The position numbers and the translations under genes were made by a program. A stretch of 64,000 nucleotides of DNA from Microbacterium testaceum. GTDB lineage: Bacteria; Actinomycetota; Actinomycetes; Actinomycetales; Microbacteriaceae. Positions 60,657 through 64,000 of the stretch are shown piece by piece. Location of the stretch: NCBI RefSeq assembly GCF_006539145.1, contig NZ_BJML01000002.1, positions 408,484 to 472,483 on the forward strand. Reading direction: 5' to 3'. How positions within the stretch are numbered: the stretch's first letter is position 1; every line of letters begins with the position of its first letter. The notes under the pieces were generated by a model. The model was not told the origin of the DNA. It searched no databases and worked only from the letters and a program-made list of their open reading frames with translations.

Positions 60657-62018
60657 TCAGGGCGCGAGGCGCTCAACCGTGCGCGGGCGCACGAGCAGCC
60701 ACAGCGACAGCACGCCGATGACGGCGCAGCCGAGCATGACCGAGGCCATGGTCGTGGCGGTGATGCCCGAACCGGTGGCGAGCAGGCCGACCAGCGGCGA
60801 GATGATCCCGGCCACGCCGAAGTTCGCCGCCCCGATGATCGACTGTGCTGTTCCCGCAGCCTTTCCGTGGCGATCGAGGGCGAGCACCTGAGCGCAGGGG
60901 AACGTGAAGCCGCACGCGGTCATGAAGAAGAACAGCGGCACGATGGTTCCCCACAGCCCGAGGCCCAGCTGGTCGGTCAGCACGATGGCGCCCCCGGCCA
61001 GGACGAGCACCGCCGTCGATACAGCCAGCACCCACTGCGGACCGAACCGGGCGGCGAGGCGCGACGCCACCTGCACACCGACGACGACACCGATCGAGTT
61101 GGCCGCGAACAGCACGCCGTAGCCCTGCGCGCTGAACTGATAGGTCACCTGGAAGAGGAACGACGATGCCGAGAGGTACGAGAACAGTCCGCTGAAGGTC
61201 ATCGCGCCGATGATGAGCACGCCGATGAAGACGCGGTCGCGGAACACGCTCGCATAGCGCTGCCAGACGGTCGTGGCACCGGGGCCGCCGCGGCGAGCGG
61301 GCGGGAGGGTCTCGGGCACGAACAGGATCGCCGAGACGAGCATGACGGCGCCGTACACGGCGAGGACGACGAAGATGCCGCGCCAGTTCATCACCAGCAG
61401 AAGGGCGGAGCCCGCGAGGGGCGCGAGCACGGGCGCGACGCCCGACACCATCGCCATGCGCGAGAGCATCACGACGAGCCGGCGACCGCCGAACAGGTCG
61501 CGGATGATGGCGGCGGCCACGACGCCGCCGGCGGCGGCACCCGCGCCCATCAGCACGCGCGCGATCGACAGGGTCTCGAGCGTCGGCGCCGAGGCGGCGA
61601 AGATGCTCGCGGCCACGTGCAGAGCCGTGACCGAGAGGAGGGGAAGCCGACGCCCGACCTTGTCGCTGAGCGGACCCACGATGAGCTGTCCCAGCGCGAA
61701 TCCGATCATCGTGCCCGTGAGGGTCAGCTGGATCGCGGCCGCGGTCGTCTGGAAATCGGCCTCGAGCACGGGGAACGCCGGCAGGTACAGGTCGATGGTG
61801 AACGGACCCAAAGCCGTGAGCGCGCCGAGCACGAGGATGTACAGGAATCGACGCGATGCCGGAATGGCATCACCCGGGTGCAGCACGATCGGCGCCGTGG
61901 CGGGGTTCGTGCCGATCGCGCGGATCGCGCCGGTGTTCGTCGGCGCGGGGCGGGACGACGAGGGGATGACGGGGTGGGAGGCAGTATCGAGCACGCGTCT
62001 GGTTTCGTTTCGCAACAC
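60657..62018 (-). CDS. MFS drug transporter, Bcr/CflA-like
   Basis: A 453-residue transporter with twelve helices; signature blocks LGALTALGPFTIDLYLPAFP, GPLSDKVGRR and RVLMGAGAAAGGVV are typical of the Bcr/CflA drug-H+ antiport group. The first 50 residues are an unusual unstructured lead; the GTG at 62018 has a hairpin 4 nt upstream, so a later start (GTG nine codons downstream) is possible. A palindrome lies at 62067. Confidence 0.88.
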   Translation of the reverse strand: MLRNETRRVLDTASHPVIPSSSRPAPTNTGAIRAIGTNPATAPIVLHPGDAIPASRRFLYILVLGALTALGPFTIDLYLPAFPVLEADFQTTAAAIQLTLTGTMIGFALGQLIVGPLSDKVGRRLPLLSVTALHVAASIFAASAPTLETLSIARVLMGAGAAAGGVVAAAIIRDLFGGRRLVVMLSRMAMVSGVAPVLAPLAGSALLLVMNWRGIFVVLAVYGAVMLVSAILFVPETLPPARRGGPGATTVWQRYASVFRDRVFIGVLIIGAMTFSGLFSYLSASSFLFQVTYQFSAQGYGVLFAANSIGVVVGVQVASRLAARFGPQWVLAVSTAVLVLAGGAIVLTDQLGLGLWGTIVPLFFFMTACGFTFPCAQVLALDRHGKAAGTAQSIIGAANFGVAGIISPLVGLLATGSGITATTMASVMLGCAVIGVLSLWLLVRPRTVERLAP

Positions 62019-62021
62019 GGA

Positions 62022-62042
62022 CAGCCCGACGGAATCGGGCTG
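62022..62042 (-). promoter_or_regulatory. Hairpin in the transporter leader
   Basis: CAGCCCGA, CGGAA, TCGGGCTG: an 8-bp stem and 5-nt loop, four bases before the first possible start. Possibly controls translation. Confidence 0.4.
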
Positions 62043-62066
62043 AGAAATAAGGGGGATCGTCGAACC

Positions 62067-62080
62067 TCGAATCGATTCGA
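62067..62080 (-). promoter_or_regulatory. Palindrome in the transporter promoter
   Basis: TCGAATCGATTCGA, perfect. On the minus strand TAGTAT lies about 8 nt upstream of it, so it would cover the transcription start of the MFS gene; a MarR- or TetR-type site is plausible. Confidence 0.45.
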
Positions 62081-62225
62081 CATCGTCATACTATCGTGGC
62101 CACCCGTACCCCACCATCCCGGGCTCGCGGTTTCCTCCCAGGCCATCGGCCCATTCACCCGCATAGGCTGGGGGCGTCGGCGGCTGCCGATGTGTCCCGC
62201 CGCGAAGAGAGACAGAACACAGCGC

Positions 62226-62933
62226 ATGACCTCCCCCTCCGACAAGCGAGCCAGCGGCAACCCCGCCAAGCAGGCGCAGATCGATCTCACCGTCAAGCAG
62301 CAGCGCGAGCAGAAGCGCCAAGAGAAGCTCGCCGAGTACCAGAAGCAGGTCGCGAAGCGCAAGCGCGGCAAGCTCGTGTGGTGGGTCGTGGGTTCCACGG
62401 CCGCGGTCGCGGTGATCGGTCTCGTGGTGGCATCCTTCGCCTTCGCCCCCGCTCCCCCCACGAGCTACCAGGCCGGCAACAGCACGGGCCGTGAGATCAG
62501 CGGTGTGCAGACCTTCGAGAACCGCTCCGACCACGTGCAGGGTGCCGTGACCTATGAGCAGAACCCGCCCGCCGGCGGCCCGCACAACCCCTACTGGTTG
62601 AACTGCGGCGTGTACACCGAGCCCCAGCAGAACGAGAACGCCGTGCACTCGATGGAGCACGGTGCCATCTGGGTCACGTACGACCCCGCTCGCGTCGACG
62701 AGGCCGGCGTCGACGCCCTCAAGGCGGTCTTGCCCTCGAGCTACGCGATCCTGTCGCCGTACCCGAACATGGACAACCCCGTCGCCGTCAGCGGGTGGAA
62801 CCACCAGCTCAAGGTCGACGACCCCACCGACCCCCGCATCAAGGAGTTCTTCACGGAGTTCTGGCGCAGCCAGAACGTCCCCGAGCCCAACGCCGCGTGC
62901 TCGGGCGCCATCGACGGTCCGGGCAAGGCCTGA
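62226..62933 (+). CDS. DUF3105 membrane-anchored protein
   Basis: A 235-residue protein: a basic, Gln/Lys-rich cytoplasmic start (residues 1-48), one helix (50-73) and an exported DUF3105 domain with GGPHNPYWLNCGVYTEP and VHSMEHGAIWVTYDP. A set of His and Cys residues could bind metal. Starts at ATG 62226; TAGGCT lies about 60 nt upstream. Overlaps the DUF305 gene by one base. Function not known. Confidence 0.9.
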   Translation: MTSPSDKRASGNPAKQAQIDLTVKQQREQKRQEKLAEYQKQVAKRKRGKLVWWVVGSTAAVAVIGLVVASFAFAPAPPTSYQAGNSTGREISGVQTFENRSDHVQGAVTYEQNPPAGGPHNPYWLNCGVYTEPQQNENAVHSMEHGAIWVTYDPARVDEAGVDALKAVLPSSYAILSPYPNMDNPVAVSGWNHQLKVDDPTDPRIKEFFTEFWRSQNVPEPNAACSGAIDGPGKA

Positions 62934-63604
62934 TGAGCGAGGACGCCCCGGTCGCGCGTCCCGCGGTCCGCTGGGTCGTCGTCGCTCTCGTCGCCGTGGC
63001 GGTGATCGCCGTCGCGTTCGCGGTCGGGCGCTTCACCGCGTTCGGCGCGACGGCGGCGCCCGCGCACCCCGGCGAGAACTCGGCGGAGGCCGGCTTCGCC
63101 CGAGACATGCAGGTGCACCACACGCAGGCGGTGCTCATGGCGATGGAGATCTACCGAAAGACCGACGACGACGAGCTCCGCACCCTCTCGTACGACATCG
63201 CCACCGCCCAGTCGGGCCAGCGCGGCGAGATGTACGGGTGGCTCGTGCAGTGGGGCCTCCCCCAGTCCTCGAGCCAGCCGCTCATGACGTGGATGGAGAA
63301 GTCGGGCGAGCACAGCCATGGCGATACCGCGGCGCTCACACAGGAGCAGCTGCTCGCCGAGATGGGCATGGCCACCGACGCCCAGCTCGACGAGCTGCGC
63401 AGTGCCCAGGGGCAGCCCGCGGACTGCGTGTTCCTCCGGCTGATGATCCGTCACCACGAGGGTGCGATCCCCATGGCCCAAGCCGTTATCGAACTCGGCT
63501 CCGACGCACGCGTGAAAGAGGTCGCCGGCGCGATCGTGACCGGCCAGTCCGCCGAGCTCGACGCGATGCGCGACATCCAGTCGCGCCTGTCCTGCAGCGC
63601 CTGA
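62933..63604 (+). CDS. DUF305 (ferritin-like) exported protein
   Basis: A 223-residue protein with a helix at 12-35 and a DUF305 domain with the paired motifs MQVHHTQAVLMA and MIRHHEGAIPMAQ, four-helix ferritin-like, probably metal-binding. TGATG overlap with the DUF3105 gene shows one operon. These pairs recur in actinobacteria and often adjoin copper genes; function unproven. Confidence 0.9.
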   Translation: MSEDAPVARPAVRWVVVALVAVAVIAVAFAVGRFTAFGATAAPAHPGENSAEAGFARDMQVHHTQAVLMAMEIYRKTDDDELRTLSYDIATAQSGQRGEMYGWLVQWGLPQSSSQPLMTWMEKSGEHSHGDTAALTQEQLLAEMGMATDAQLDELRSAQGQPADCVFLRLMIRHHEGAIPMAQAVIELGSDARVKEVAGAIVTGQSAELDAMRDIQSRLSCSA

Positions 63605-63648
63605 CGCCCGCGTTCGGTCCGCGTGGCGGCATCCGCTCCCGCCCCCCT

Positions 63649-63721
63649 CACGCATAAACGCGATCCGCACCCGTAAACGCGCGCTCCTCGCGTTTTCACG
63701 TGCGGATCGCGTTTATGCGTG
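63649..63721. repeat. 22-bp perfect inverted repeat with a structured loop
   Basis: Left arm 63649-63670 begins CACGCATAAACGCGATC; right arm 63700-63721 is its exact complement. The 29-nt loop holds a second, imperfect pair (CGTAAACGCG / CGCGTTTTCACG). Short degenerate copies of the arm (GGGGATTGCGTTCATGCG) follow. It may be a terminator for the DUF305 operon or a dispersed repeat. Confidence 0.8.
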
Positions 63722-64000
63722 GGGATTGCGTTCATGCGCCTTCTCGGTCGCCGTTCCCGCTCCGCGGCTGCGCGCCGACCGTCCGCGGCCCCTCGCCAAC
63801 GCCCGCCCGCCGCAGGGCATGAGCTCCCGCTCGTCGCGCGGCATCCGCTCCCGCTCACCGCGCGGCACGCGCCCCCGCCCACCGCGCGGCACGCGCTCCC
63901 GCTCACCGCAGGGCATGCGCTCTCGCGCGTCGCACGGCATCCACTCCCGCTCACCGCGCGGCACGCGTTCCCGCCCACTGTGCGGCACGCGCTCCCGCTC
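63713..64000 (-). CDS. Possible protein of 8-residue repeats, running in from the right edge
   Basis: The minus-strand frame is open to the edge and reads repeats such as RERVPRGE, REWMPCDA, RERMPCGE, then a short unique end and a stop inside the inverted repeat. All frames over a 24-bp tandem repeat tend to be open, so this may not be a gene. Confidence 0.25.
   Translation of the reverse strand, partial: ERERVPHSGRERVPRGEREWMPCDARERMPCGERERVPRGGRGRVPRGERERMPRDERELMPCGGRALARGRGRSARSRGAGTATEKAHERNPHA
63816..64000. repeat. 24-bp tandem repeat, about 7.7 units, continues past the edge
   Basis: Units begin GGCAT or GGCAC and read like GGCACGCGCTCCCGCTCACC plus four bases. Units differ by up to a few bases. 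The GGCATCC heptamer appears in units 2 and 6. Confidence 0.85.

Larger units (their letters stand above)
63605..64000. other. Intergenic/repeat region at the right edge
   Basis: After the DUF305 stop there is no convincing unique gene. The stretch contains a long inverted repeat at 63649-63721 and a 24-bp tandem repeat from 63816 to the edge. Confidence 0.7.

Noticed and set aside
63649..64000. CRISPR array at the right edge
   Set aside because: The 24-bp units are contiguous with no unique spacers, and no cas gene is present.
1..64000. tRNA, rRNA, insertion sequences, integrases, prophage genes
   Set aside because: None seen; coding density is continuous and no transposase-, integrase- or capsid-like protein appears in any frame.

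Overview
The window is high-GC (about 70 percent by eye), densely coding DNA from an actinobacterium, most likely a Microbacteriaceae member close to Microbacterium. Pointers are gene content (Ski2-like helicase with a DUF3516-type C-terminus, bifunctional-nuclease protein, HspR/HrcA-type heat-shock sites, cydABDC, CsoR, DUF305/DUF3105 pair), many GTG starts, many start codons 6-7 nt behind a TAnnnT box (leaderless mRNAs), and very frequent GGATGCC/GGCATCC heptamers. I see no rRNA, tRNA, insertion sequence, integrase or CRISPR array; it reads as ordinary chromosome.

Layout. 1-2.8 kb: sugar-acid catabolic operon (KDPG-type aldolase end, PfkB kinase, FAH-family hydrolase, SDR). 2.8-9.9 kb: UbiA prenyltransferase, Hsp20 under a CIRCE plus HAIR pair, two small acidic disordered proteins, an SQR-like flavoprotein, an SRPBCC protein, an aldo/keto reductase, a beta-lactamase-like lipoprotein. 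9.9-13.5 kb: PepSY membrane protein, a small membrane protein probably coupled to a 51-codon ORF, a TIGR01777-type epimerase. 13.5-19.7 kb: small or stress-type genes (two-helix membrane protein, repeat protein, AraC regulator, GNAT, GSP39-like SDR, GH15, Dps, anchored coiled-coil protein). 19.7-34.9 kb: helicase, LLM flavoprotein, GNATs including a three-domain fusion, YiaA-type protein, RNase HI, 6-phosphogluconate dehydrogenase, two-component system, FtsX/ATPase exporter.

34.9-44.2 kb: copper sensor CsoR with a CopZ-like chaperone, PadR regulator, cytochrome bd operon cydABDC with a dyad on its start site, and a divergent TetR/SDR pair sharing a 28-bp dyad. 44.2-54.5 kb: molybdenum block, modABC uptake, an HTH-TOBE protein, moaA-moeB-moeA-moaC-moaD and divergent moaE-mog; no molybdoenzyme lies in the window. 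54.5-63.6 kb: SDR-DUF2867 protein, ProP-like and Bcr/CflA-like transporters, HerA-like ATPase, PAP2 phosphatase, DUF3105-DUF305 pair. The last 350 bp hold a 22-bp inverted repeat and a 24-bp tandem repeat that runs off the end.

Most single systems are familiar. The least explained signals are the GGATGCC heptamer whose inverted pairs build several intergenic hairpins, the GNAT-ABM-NTF2-like fusion, the repeat-rich MoaA N-terminus, the possible ATC start at 25645, and the terminal tandem repeat.
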